Origin: Mesonia aestuariivivens
Lineage (GTDB): Bacteria > Bacteroidota > Bacteroidia > Flavobacteriales > Flavobacteriaceae
Length of the DNA stretch: 64,000 bases
Direction of reading: 5' to 3'
Assembly (NCBI RefSeq): GCF_019311235.1
Contig: NZ_JAHWDF010000009.1
Span: 1 to 64,000, forward strand
Shown here in pieces: positions 27,327-35,039 of the stretch (positions are counted from its first letter, which is position 1; each line of letters begins with the position of its first letter). The notes under the pieces were generated by a model that worked only from the letters and a program-made list of their open reading frames with translations, made no database searches and was not told the DNA's origin. Made by a program: the position numbers and the translations under genes.

Positions 27327-28175
27327 ATGCCACACAACACTCAACAATTAGAAGATTTTGTTACTCAGGTAAGAAGAGATATTCTTAGACAAGTTCATAA
27401 AGTTAATTCTGGTCACCCAGGAGGCTCTTTAGGTTGCGCAGAGTTTTTTACAGCGCTTTACCAAGAAGTTATGGATTACAGTACGAATTTCACCATGGAT
27501 GGGATAAATGAAGATCTTTTCTTCTTATCTAACGGTCATATTTCACCAGTTTTTTATAGCGTTCTTGCGCGTAGCGGATTTTTCCCAGTAGAAGAATTAG
27601 CTACCTTTAGACATATAGATTCTCGCTTACAAGGTCACCCAACCACGCATGAAGGTTTACCTGGTATTAGAGTTGCCTCTGGATCTTTAGGTCAAGGAAT
27701 GTCTGTTGCTATTGGTGCTGCAGAAGCAAAAAAATTAAATAAAGATTCACATATTGTTTACACGCTACACGGTGATGGTGAACTACAAGAAGGACAAAAC
27801 TGGGAGGCAATCTTATATGCTGCTGGTCATAAAGTAGATAATCTTATCGCTACAGTAGACTTAAACGGACAACAAATTGATGGTGCAACCGAGGATGTTT
27901 TACCAATGGGTAACGTTAAAGATAAATTCTTGGCGTTTGGTTGGGAAGTTATAGAAATTGAAAAAGGAAATAATATTGTTGAAATTATAAGAGGCTTAAA
28001 AGAAGCAAAAGCACTAACCGGTAAAGGTAAGCCCGTTTGTATTCTTTTAACAACAGTCATGGGTAACGGTGTAGATTTTATGATGCATACACACGCTTGG
28101 CATGGTAAAGCTCCTAACGATGAGCAATTAGCAACAGGATTACAACAAAATCCTGAAACTTTAGGAGATTACTAA
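27327..28175 (+). CDS. Transketolase, N-terminal subunit
   Basis: 282 residues from ATG 27327 (MPHNTQQLEDFV). This is the thiamine-diphosphate-binding half of a split transketolase: HPGGSLG near the N-terminus, GSLGQGMSVAIGAA, and the GDGELQEGQNWEA metal/TPP motif with the downstream Asn in DLNGQQIDG. With its partner it moves two-carbon ketol units in the pentose phosphate pathway. The 38-base gap to the C-terminal subunit and the intact ends show a true two-gene enzyme, not a broken one. Confidence 0.92.
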   Translation: MPHNTQQLEDFVTQVRRDILRQVHKVNSGHPGGSLGCAEFFTALYQEVMDYSTNFTMDGINEDLFFLSNGHISPVFYSVLARSGFFPVEELATFRHIDSRLQGHPTTHEGLPGIRVASGSLGQGMSVAIGAAEAKKLNKDSHIVYTLHGDGELQEGQNWEAILYAAGHKVDNLIATVDLNGQQIDGATEDVLPMGNVKDKFLAFGWEVIEIEKGNNIVEIIRGLKEAKALTGKGKPVCILLTTVMGNGVDFMMHTHAWHGKAPNDEQLATGLQQNPETLGDY

Positions 28176-28213
28176 AAAACAATTCAACCATTATTAATTC
28201 AGAATCAAATAAG

Positions 28214-29167
28214 ATGAAAAAATATACAGACTCAGGTAAAAAAGATACTAGATCAGGTTTTGGAGCAGGATTAGAAGAGTTAGGTAAAACCAACGAAAAT
28301 GTGGTTGCTCTATGTGCAGATTTAACAGGATCTTTAAAAATGGATGCTTTTAAAGCTAATCATCCAGAACGATTTTTTCAAGTAGGTATTGCAGAAGCAA
28401 ATATGATTGGGATGGCAGCTGGTATGACTATTGGCGGTAAAATTCCATTCACTGGTACTTTTGCTAACTTTTCTACCGGTCGAGTTTACGATCAAATTAG
28501 ACAAAGTGTTGCTTATTCTGGCAAGAATGTGAAAATTTGCGCCTCTCACGCTGGTTTAACTCTGGGAGAAGATGGGGCAACTCACCAAATCCTAGAAGAT
28601 ATTGGCTTAATGAAAATGCTACCGGGTATGACGGTTATTAACACTTGTGATTATAACCAAACCAAAGCAGCTACCATTGCAATTGCAGAACACGACGGAC
28701 CGGTTTACTTACGTTTTGGAAGACCAAAAGTAGCCAACTTTACTCCAGAAGATCAAAAATTTGAAATTGGAAAAGCCTTACAGTTAACAGAAGGTAAAGA
28801 CGTTACTATTGTAGCAACTGGCCATTTAGTTTGGGAGGCTTTATTAGCTGCAGAAGAATTAGAAACTCAAGGTATTTCTGCTGAAGTGATCGATATTCAT
28901 ACCATCAAGCCATTAGATGATGAAGCTATTTTAAAATCTGTTGAAAAAACGGGTTGTATCGTAACTGCAGAAGAACATAACTTCTTAGGTGGTTTAGGAG
29001 AAAGTGTATCTCGGGTTTTAGCCGAAAATAAACCTACACCACAAGAATTTATTGCTACCAAAGATACTTTTGGCGAAAGCGGAACACCAGCACAATTAAT
29101 GGAAAAATATGGCTTAAATGCTAATGCAATTAAAACTGCAGCGCAAAAAGTGATCAAAAGAAAATAA
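28214..29167 (+). CDS. Transketolase, C-terminal subunit
   Basis: A 317-residue protein that supplies the pyrimidine-binding and C-terminal domains of the split transketolase. FFQVGIAEANMIGMAAGM carries the catalytic Glu, and GTFANFSTGRVYDQIRQSVAYS follows. The transketolase C domain occupies about residues 195-310 (VTIVATGHLVWEAL, DIHTIKPLD). It forms an operon with the N-terminal subunit and has a terminator just after the stop. Confidence 0.92.
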   Translation: MKKYTDSGKKDTRSGFGAGLEELGKTNENVVALCADLTGSLKMDAFKANHPERFFQVGIAEANMIGMAAGMTIGGKIPFTGTFANFSTGRVYDQIRQSVAYSGKNVKICASHAGLTLGEDGATHQILEDIGLMKMLPGMTVINTCDYNQTKAATIAIAEHDGPVYLRFGRPKVANFTPEDQKFEIGKALQLTEGKDVTIVATGHLVWEALLAAEELETQGISAEVIDIHTIKPLDDEAILKSVEKTGCIVTAEEHNFLGGLGESVSRVLAENKPTPQEFIATKDTFGESGTPAQLMEKYGLNANAIKTAAQKVIKRK

Positions 29168-29189
29168 AATTTCAACGATTTAATTTTTT

Positions 29190-29222
29190 AAAGTCTTTCT
29201 ACTACAGAAAGACTTTTTTTTT
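29190..29222 (+). terminator. Terminator after the transketolase genes
   Basis: AAAGTCTTTCT / AGAAAGACTTT stem with a short CTACTAC-type loop, followed by a long T run. End positions are approximate. Confidence 0.85.
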
Positions 29223-29301
29223 GTTAAACAATTCTCAATTAAGGTTTTGTAAAGAGCAGTTGTTTAGTTTAATTATTAACTTTAAATAAAAATAATAGAT
29301 T

Positions 29302-29787
29302 ATGAAAACTACAATTGAAGAAGCTAAAGAAAATATTCATAATGAATTAGTAAATCATTTACAATCCTTATTAGAAAAAAATTATGATGCTGAAAAAGGA
29401 TTTAAAAAAGCCCTACAAGATACTAATAATTCAAACCTAAAAGAATATTTAAAATACCAAGCGGTTAAAAGAAATAGATTTGCTACAGAAATAGACAAAC
29501 ATATTCATGAATTAAACGAACAACCTATCGAAAAAGGAAGCATTGCAGGAGATATGCACAGAACCTGGATTGATATTAAAACCGCTTTCACTAATAATGA
29601 TGCTGAAGCTGTACTTGAAGAATGCATTAGAGGGGATAAAAATAGTTTAGAAGAATATGAAGAAAAACTGAAAGACTATAATTTCCCTGCTGAAATTAAA
29701 TCTACTTTAATTACTCAAGTAGATGAAATTAAAATGACATTAAATAATATTAAAATTATGGAAGATCTTGATTCTGACTGGAAATAG
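29302..29787 (+). CDS. PA2169-type four-helix-bundle protein (DUF2383-like)
   Basis: A 161-residue, charged, all-helical protein with no signal peptide. The pattern (ENIHNELVNHLQSLLEKNYDAEKGFKKAL ... GSIAGDMHRTWIDIKTAF ... ECIRGDKNSLEEYEEKL) matches the ferritin-like PA2169/DUF2383 four-helix bundle family. Members are often stress-induced; metal binding has been suggested but is unproven. It is flanked on both sides by terminators, so it is monocistronic. Confidence 0.85.
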   Translation: MKTTIEEAKENIHNELVNHLQSLLEKNYDAEKGFKKALQDTNNSNLKEYLKYQAVKRNRFATEIDKHIHELNEQPIEKGSIAGDMHRTWIDIKTAFTNNDAEAVLEECIRGDKNSLEEYEEKLKDYNFPAEIKSTLITQVDEIKMTLNNIKIMEDLDSDWK

Positions 29788-29803
29788 AAAAAATAATTTA
29801 TCA

Positions 29804-29840
29804 TTAAAAAAGGGGTTCAAATTTTGAATCCCTTTTTTAA
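29804..29840 (+). terminator. Terminator after the DUF2383-like gene
   Basis: AAAAAAGGGGTTCAAA / TTTGAATCCCTTTTTT stem, with one G-T pair, ending in TTTTTTAA. Confidence 0.85.
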
Positions 29841-29998
29841 TACTCTTTAATAAATTTATTCAAATTTACCATTTTTTAATTTTTTATCGTAAAAAAATGT
29901 ATCACAGTATAAATTTTTAATAAAAATTTATATATTTATTTAATCTGAAATTAATTGAATCTATACTGTAAACATTTATTAATTTTAAATTCATCAAA

Positions 29999-30814
29999 GT
30001 GATAACAGATCAAAGAGAATATTTAGCAGTGGTAGATAGCAATCCTGAGAGTGTTTACTGCTATCACAGCTTGCATTACACTGAAGAGAATGATAGTTTT
30101 TTTGATCATTCACATAAAAAAGGACAGTTCACTTATGTTGAAGGCGGAACAATCCACGTAAAAACGAATATTACTAATTACTTTGTTCCCGGAAATCATT
30201 TTATCTGGATTCCTGCAGGAGTAAATCATAGTGTATATTCTAATTCAGAATCTGTTCAAATGCGATCGCTATACATTCCGATACTAAGTGATGAAAAACA
30301 ATATTATAATACGGTAGGCGTTTATCCAGCTACAGATTTACTACTACAACTTTTATCTCATACTAAAGAATGGAGAGGCGATATATTAAAATCACATCGT
30401 AAACCGTACCCTATTGTACAGGCGATAAAAGTTTTATTACCAGATTTTTCAAAAACTCCTATTCATTTTACAATTCCTATTATTAAAGATGAAAAATTAA
30501 AACAAGTTACAGAGTTTCTGAATAATAATCTTAGCGAAAATATTTTATTATCTCAGTTGGCTGAAAAATTTGAAATTAACGAAAGGACATTACACCGCTT
30601 ATTTAAAAAAAATACAAACATTTCTTATATTAAATTTTTCACCCTTTTAAGAATGTACAAAGCGATTGATTATTTAGCACAAAAAAAATACAGTATTAGT
30701 GAAATAGCTTCTAAAGTAGGATACTCAAGTATTCCTACCTTTAGTAATACTTTTTATAAGGTAATAGGAAAAAGGCCTTCTGACTATCAACGAGGAGCTG
30801 AAATTTTAAAGTAA
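29999..30814 (+). CDS. AraC family regulator with N-terminal cupin
   Basis: A 271-residue protein read from a GTG start (29999); no nearer ATG keeps the cupin intact. The cupin-like sensor is at about 25-115 (HSHKKGQFTYVEGGTIHV, FIWIPAGVNHSVYS). The AraC double helix-turn-helix is at about 168-268 (LSQLAEKFEINERTLHRLFKK; SISEIASKVGYSSIPTFSNTF, GKRPSDYQRG). The small-molecule ligand and targets are unknown; neither neighbour is an obvious target. It has 211 bases of upstream AT-rich DNA and appears monocistronic. Confidence 0.88.
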   Translation: MITDQREYLAVVDSNPESVYCYHSLHYTEENDSFFDHSHKKGQFTYVEGGTIHVKTNITNYFVPGNHFIWIPAGVNHSVYSNSESVQMRSLYIPILSDEKQYYNTVGVYPATDLLLQLLSHTKEWRGDILKSHRKPYPIVQAIKVLLPDFSKTPIHFTIPIIKDEKLKQVTEFLNNNLSENILLSQLAEKFEINERTLHRLFKKNTNISYIKFFTLLRMYKAIDYLAQKKYSISEIASKVGYSSIPTFSNTFYKVIGKRPSDYQRGAEILK

Positions 30815-30987
30815 AACTTATTAGCTGCTGGTAATATTCTAAAGAAAATGCCTATCTTCTTTTACAATTAATTTAAAAATATAAAGCAATATATAATTGA
30901 ATAATTTGCTCGAAAGTTAATTTTCTATCACCTTCATTTGGATACTTCTCTAATTTCATTTATTATTCAGAAAAATGAAAAAATAAC

Positions 30988-31593
30988 ATGCATCGTCATT
31001 TTAAATTGTATAAACCTTACGGTTATCTAAGTCAGTTTATTACCAATCAAAAAAGTGCCAAGAAGAAAAAGATGTTAGGTGAATTGTACAATTTCCCGAA
31101 AGAAACAATGTCTATTGGCCGATTAGATGAAGATTCTGAAGGCTTACTTCTACTAAGCACTAACGGAAAAATGAGCTATGCCGTACTCAGCAACTCGGTA
31201 GAAAAAGAATATTACGTACAAGTTGATGGTGTAATCACAACAGAAGCTATTGAGCAATTAAAAAATGGAGTAGAAATTGGTATACAAGGAAAAAAATACC
31301 TTACCCAGCCTTGTAAAGCCAAAATTATTGAACCTCCTACTCTCCCAGAACGAGCAAAAAAAATAAGAGATGAGCGCCACGGACCTACCAGCTGGGCATC
31401 AATCACTATTACTGAAGGTAAATTTCGTCAAGTAAAAAAAATGACCGCAGCCGTGGGATTTCCTACATTACGCTTGGTGCGTTATCGTGTTGATAAATTC
31501 ACTATTGAAGATATGAAGGCTGGTGAAGTAAGAGAAATCACCTCTCAATTAAATGATCATTTTCCCGAAGTTGCTGCACAACGTGAACAATAG
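30988..31593 (+). CDS. rRNA pseudouridine synthase, RsuA/RluE-type
   Basis: A 201-residue enzyme of the RsuA/RluB/E/F family, which isomerises a uridine in rRNA. It lacks the N-terminal S4 domain, as RluE does. Motifs: FKLYKPYGYLSQF, the catalytic aspartate in IGRLDEDSEGLLLLS, and GKFRQVKKMTAAVGFPTLRLVR. The short C-terminal tail after EVREI overlaps the convergent amidohydrolase gene by 56 bases, an unusually long convergent overlap. RluE (23S U2457) is the most likely specificity, by size. Confidence 0.88.
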   Translation: MHRHFKLYKPYGYLSQFITNQKSAKKKKMLGELYNFPKETMSIGRLDEDSEGLLLLSTNGKMSYAVLSNSVEKEYYVQVDGVITTEAIEQLKNGVEIGIQGKKYLTQPCKAKIIEPPTLPERAKKIRDERHGPTSWASITITEGKFRQVKKMTAAVGFPTLRLVRYRVDKFTIEDMKAGEVREITSQLNDHFPEVAAQREQ

Positions 31594-32242
31594 CTTGTTT
31601 AATATCTGCTGAAAATTTGTTTCCCACAGCGTATTTCTGATTGACTTCTATTTCAACACCTATATAATTTTTAGGAAATTTATTTCTTAAGTAAGTCGTA
31701 AATCCATCTGCTTTTCCTAAATATGGATAGTTATACCTGATCTTAAAATAAGGTAAGTGCTTTTGTAAAATAGCCTTTAATTTTTTGCTGAATTCTTTCT
31801 CTTGTAATTTAGAAGAATCATATAAAATCCCTAAATCTGTATTTCTAACTTTACCATTTAATATAGGAGTAAAAGAATGTAAAGACAGATGAACTATTTT
31901 TTCACCCAACTTCATCGATTCAGCAATTTTTTCTACTATTAAATTTCGATAAGGAAAGTAATAGTCCCCAAGAATTTCTTTCTTTATTGTTACTGAAAAT
32001 TCTTTAGAAACTTCAGAAAATAAATGCTGATGATGCAAAGATCTATTTAGCTCTACTAATAACCGACTTACCTCACTTTTTTTACTAAAATCGGCCAGAT
32101 GCTTCACCTCATCAAACAAATCTGAAGTTCCCCAATCGTAACCTTTATGAGAAGCTAAATTTTCTTGCTGATCTTTAAAATAAGATTCGTATTTCGGCGG
32201 AATCTTATTTCCGCCGTGTTCACAGGTGATGATTAATTTCAA
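31538..32242 (-). CDS. N-formylglutamate amidohydrolase-family hydrolase (third gene of ligase cassette)
   Basis: A 234-residue cytosolic protein of the N-formylglutamate amidohydrolase (FGase) fold, a zinc-dependent amidase. Visible motifs: CEHGGNKIPPKY at residues 7-18, HKGYDWGTSDLFDE, and VELNRSLHHQHLF. The hut genes of this window lie 15 kb away on the other strand, so this is not a hut enzyme by context. Its start overlaps by 4 bases the stop of the GCS2-like gene, showing tight coupling with the two ligases. The inferred job is to hydrolyse an amide bond in the product or an intermediate of the ligase pair. Confidence 0.85.
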   Translation of the reverse strand: MKLIITCEHGGNKIPPKYESYFKDQQENLASHKGYDWGTSDLFDEVKHLADFSKKSEVSRLLVELNRSLHHQHLFSEVSKEFSVTIKKEILGDYYFPYRNLIVEKIAESMKLGEKIVHLSLHSFTPILNGKVRNTDLGILYDSSKLQEKEFSKKLKAILQKHLPYFKIRYNYPYLGKADGFTTYLRNKFPKNYIGVEIEVNQKYAVGNKFSADIKQAIVHVVQQLRENDHLIER

Positions 32243-33459
32243 GGTAAAAACAACTTATTTTCTTGTAAACAAGTAGCTAATTTTTGATAAACCTTCTGAA
32301 TTGAAGCTTCAGAAAAATCATCTTTTAATGCTTTTAATATTCGCGTAGAAAGTGAACCATTAGCCATTATCGTATAAATTGTTTCTTTGGTTTTATCATT
32401 CAGTTTACCTGCTACTTTTTCTATTAAAAACTTCCAAATATCTTTAGCGTTGTATTCAATATCAGTCAATCCAAAAACTTTCAAATACAAAGCTGAATTA
32501 ATAGTTGCCTCTTCGGCTGCTAAGATGGTTTTGTTTAAAATAGGTAGTAATTCGTCTTCATGAATTGCTTTCATTTTTTCTAAATCTAAGGTTGTAATGA
32601 TCCATTTTAGAACTTCAACAATTAACATAGCAATAGCAACATCTGCTTTTGGGCATTCTTGTAAATCTAAAACTCTAATCTCTATTGCATTTTTATCAAA
32701 ACGAGCAATTGCACCACGAGAGTTTAAAAAATGATGTTCTAAAATATTCTCGGTATCGTAAGGTTTTATCGCTTTATTGATAGGATTGAAGATTTGTTTC
32801 TTATAAGCTTTTTTATTAAAAACTCGTTCAGGTATCACCTTTCCTGCCAATACCGGGATTTCTTTTTGATTGGTTTTATAAACCTGCATTCTTGCGTCTT
32901 TAAATCCAGTATTTTTCCCTTCAAAAATGGGTGAGCTTGCGGCTAAAGAAGGTAAAAGTGGTAATAGAATTCTTATACCTGCGTGCAGTTTTTCAAATTC
33001 ATCATCATTATAAAAAGGAAGGTTAATGTGCATACTTTGCACATTAGACCAACCGTGACCTTTACAATTAAAAATTCTATTATATAACGCATAAACTTCA
33101 GAATAGCTATGCTTCCAAAGTTGTGTATCTTTCTCAGGATTCATCATTGGATGCGAAGCTGTAGGTAATAATTGTAACTTATCTGGTGCTAATAACTGAT
33201 TGATTTCTATAATATTTGAATGAAATTTTTCAGCTAAATTTTCTAAATCATTGGTGGGGCCGTTTGTTTTTAATTCAATAACGTGAGCTACCAACTCGTT
33301 GCTCCAACTAATTTCTCCGTTATCAATATCTGCAATTTCTTTACCTTCTTTTGCTTTTAACAATCGATCTACGCTAGGAGAAACTTTTAAATTATTTTGA
33401 TGCACTAGCATATATTCTAATTCTATGCCCGCAACTTCAAAAAGATGATATTTTTTCAT
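32239..33459 (-). CDS. GCS2-type carboxylate-amine ligase (glutamate-cysteine ligase family 2)
   Basis: A 406-residue ATP-dependent ligase of the glutamine-synthetase-like GCS2 superfamily. The N-terminal strand EVAGIELEYMLVH has the metal-binding Glu-x-Glu, and IARFDKNAIEIRVLDLQECP (about 250-270) is the second conserved acidic/arginine strand. Family members join an amino acid to a carboxylate, as in gamma-glutamylcysteine synthesis. Flavobacteria often lack glutathione, and the partner genes point to a different product. It lies 2 bases after the RimK-like gene and overlaps the amidohydrolase by 4 bases. Substrates are unknown. Confidence 0.85.
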   Translation of the reverse strand: MKKYHLFEVAGIELEYMLVHQNNLKVSPSVDRLLKAKEGKEIADIDNGEISWSNELVAHVIELKTNGPTNDLENLAEKFHSNIIEINQLLAPDKLQLLPTASHPMMNPEKDTQLWKHSYSEVYALYNRIFNCKGHGWSNVQSMHINLPFYNDDEFEKLHAGIRILLPLLPSLAASSPIFEGKNTGFKDARMQVYKTNQKEIPVLAGKVIPERVFNKKAYKKQIFNPINKAIKPYDTENILEHHFLNSRGAIARFDKNAIEIRVLDLQECPKADVAIAMLIVEVLKWIITTLDLEKMKAIHEDELLPILNKTILAAEEATINSALYLKVFGLTDIEYNAKDIWKFLIEKVAGKLNDKTKETIYTIMANGSLSTRILKALKDDFSEASIQKVYQKLATCLQENKLFLP

Positions 33460-33461
33460 GA

Positions 33462-34913
33462 CTACTTGTCTTCTAAACGTTTTTTAAGCGCTTTTATAAT
33501 TTGTTGATAAACTTCTTCTCCGTAATGAGCATCTTCGACTCCAAAATCGATATTTGGATTATCGTTAATTTCAATGACTAGCGCTTTGCCGTCTACTTCT
33601 TTTACATCTATTCCATACAAACCTTGCCCCATAATTTTAGCTGATTTTAAAGCGGCTTCCATTATTTTTGCAGGTACTTTTTCGATAGGCAAACAATCTG
33701 CATTACCGTCTTGATCGTCTTTTTCTTTGGCATCCCAATTATAAATTTGCCAATGCCCTTTTGCCATATAATAACGACAAGCGTAGAAAGCTTTTCCGTC
33801 TAAAATGCCAATACGCCAATCGTAATCTGAAGGGCAATATTCTTGAGCAATAATTAAATCTGAAGTTTTTAGCATATCCTGAACCATCTCAAAATATTCA
33901 GGTTCTGTTTTAGCTTTCTTCACTCCAAATGAGAAAGTAGAATCTGGACTTTTTAATACGCAAGGTAACTTTACTTCCTTCAATACCTCTTCAATATTTT
34001 CTTGGTAAACAATTTTAGTTTTAGGCGCATCTATATTTGCATTTTGTAATGCTTCTGCCATAAAAACTTTATTGCAACATTTTAAAATAGCATCTGGATA
34101 ATCGATAATCGCAATGTTTTCTTGTTGTGCTTTTCGAGCGAAGGCATAGGCTTCGTTATTTACTTCTGTACTTTGCCTAATAAATAAAGCATCAAATGCA
34201 GATAGACGTGATAAATCTTTAGGTGAAACTACTTCTACATAAAAATTATTCTTTTCGGCTACTTCTATAAATTTTTTAATCGCTTTTAAATTACTCGGAG
34301 GAGCTGGATCGTCTGGATTTACTAGAATAGCTAAATCGTATAAAAACTTAGAAGGCTTGGCAGTATCGTATCTCTTTTTAGAAAAATATTGAAGCGCAAA
34401 ACTTTTCATACTCTCCCGATGATCTTTAGGAATTTCTGAGTTAGCTATCGCTCTAATATTTTGAATTGTCCATTTATGAGTAAAAGTAAATTTCACTCTC
34501 AAAAAAGGAATTTGAAAATGCTTAAAAAACATAGCACTTAATTCTTTGTATTTAGCGGCCACATTTTGCCCAAAGTAAATACTTAACACAAATTCTCTAG
34601 ACTTAATGTTTTTTAAACTTTGCTGAACTAAATCATCAAACTCTTCTGAAATTACTTTCACTAATTTAGGAACCCGCAAGTCTACTAGATTTTTACTTGC
34701 TGGTATAGGCAAATGCCCTCTAGCTTCTGCTAAAAGTGAAACATAATAACCTTTAGATTGGTAAGAATAATCTTTACAAAGATTAAAAACTCTTACATTT
34801 TTAAGCGTCGCATAGCTAGGTGTAGTAAGGTAATCTTGTGCAGATATAATTTTAATATCTTCTTGTAAAAACTCCCAAGGTTTAAGTTGATCTGCAACAA
34901 TTATTTTTTTCAT
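33462..34913 (-). CDS. RimK-like ATP-grasp ligase with RLAN N-terminal domain
   Basis: A 483-residue protein. The N-terminal half (about 1-195; KNVRVFNLCKDYSYQSKGYYVSLLAEARGH) is the RLAN domain that accompanies a subset of RimK-like enzymes. The C-terminal half (about 205-480) is an ATP-grasp ligase: LPCVLKSPDSTFSFGVKKA (lysine and glycine-rich loop), LIIAQEYCPSDYDWRIGILDG, and the Mg site VIEINDNPNIDFG (about 447-455). RimK enzymes add glutamate or other amino acids to carboxyl groups. It is the first gene of the three-gene cassette, so it may commit the pathway. It is not the standard S6-modifying RimK, which is about 300 residues and lacks RLAN. Confidence 0.87.
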   Translation of the reverse strand: MKKIIVADQLKPWEFLQEDIKIISAQDYLTTPSYATLKNVRVFNLCKDYSYQSKGYYVSLLAEARGHLPIPASKNLVDLRVPKLVKVISEEFDDLVQQSLKNIKSREFVLSIYFGQNVAAKYKELSAMFFKHFQIPFLRVKFTFTHKWTIQNIRAIANSEIPKDHRESMKSFALQYFSKKRYDTAKPSKFLYDLAILVNPDDPAPPSNLKAIKKFIEVAEKNNFYVEVVSPKDLSRLSAFDALFIRQSTEVNNEAYAFARKAQQENIAIIDYPDAILKCCNKVFMAEALQNANIDAPKTKIVYQENIEEVLKEVKLPCVLKSPDSTFSFGVKKAKTEPEYFEMVQDMLKTSDLIIAQEYCPSDYDWRIGILDGKAFYACRYYMAKGHWQIYNWDAKEKDDQDGNADCLPIEKVPAKIMEAALKSAKIMGQGLYGIDVKEVDGKALVIEINDNPNIDFGVEDAHYGEEVYQQIIKALKKRLEDK

Positions 34914-34988
34914 TTATATGTATATAAAACCGTATAAATGTAATCTAAAAACAAATTGAAAAATTTATTTTTTTCTGAATTATATCAT

Positions 34989-35020
34989 AAAAAAAAGCCT
35001 CTTAAAAGAGACTTTTTTTT
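34989..35020 (-). terminator. Terminator after the endonuclease gene
   Basis: AAAAAAGCCTCTT / AAGAGACTTTTTT stem, with a G-T pair on the minus strand and a T8 run. It lies 20 bases past the stop. Confidence 0.82.
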
Positions 35021-35039
35021 GGTATTGTCTAGTCAATAT

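Noticed and set aside
27327-29167. Transketolase broken in two by a frameshift
   Set aside because: Each half has its own start, complete domain boundaries and a 38-base spacer. Split transketolases are common and functional.
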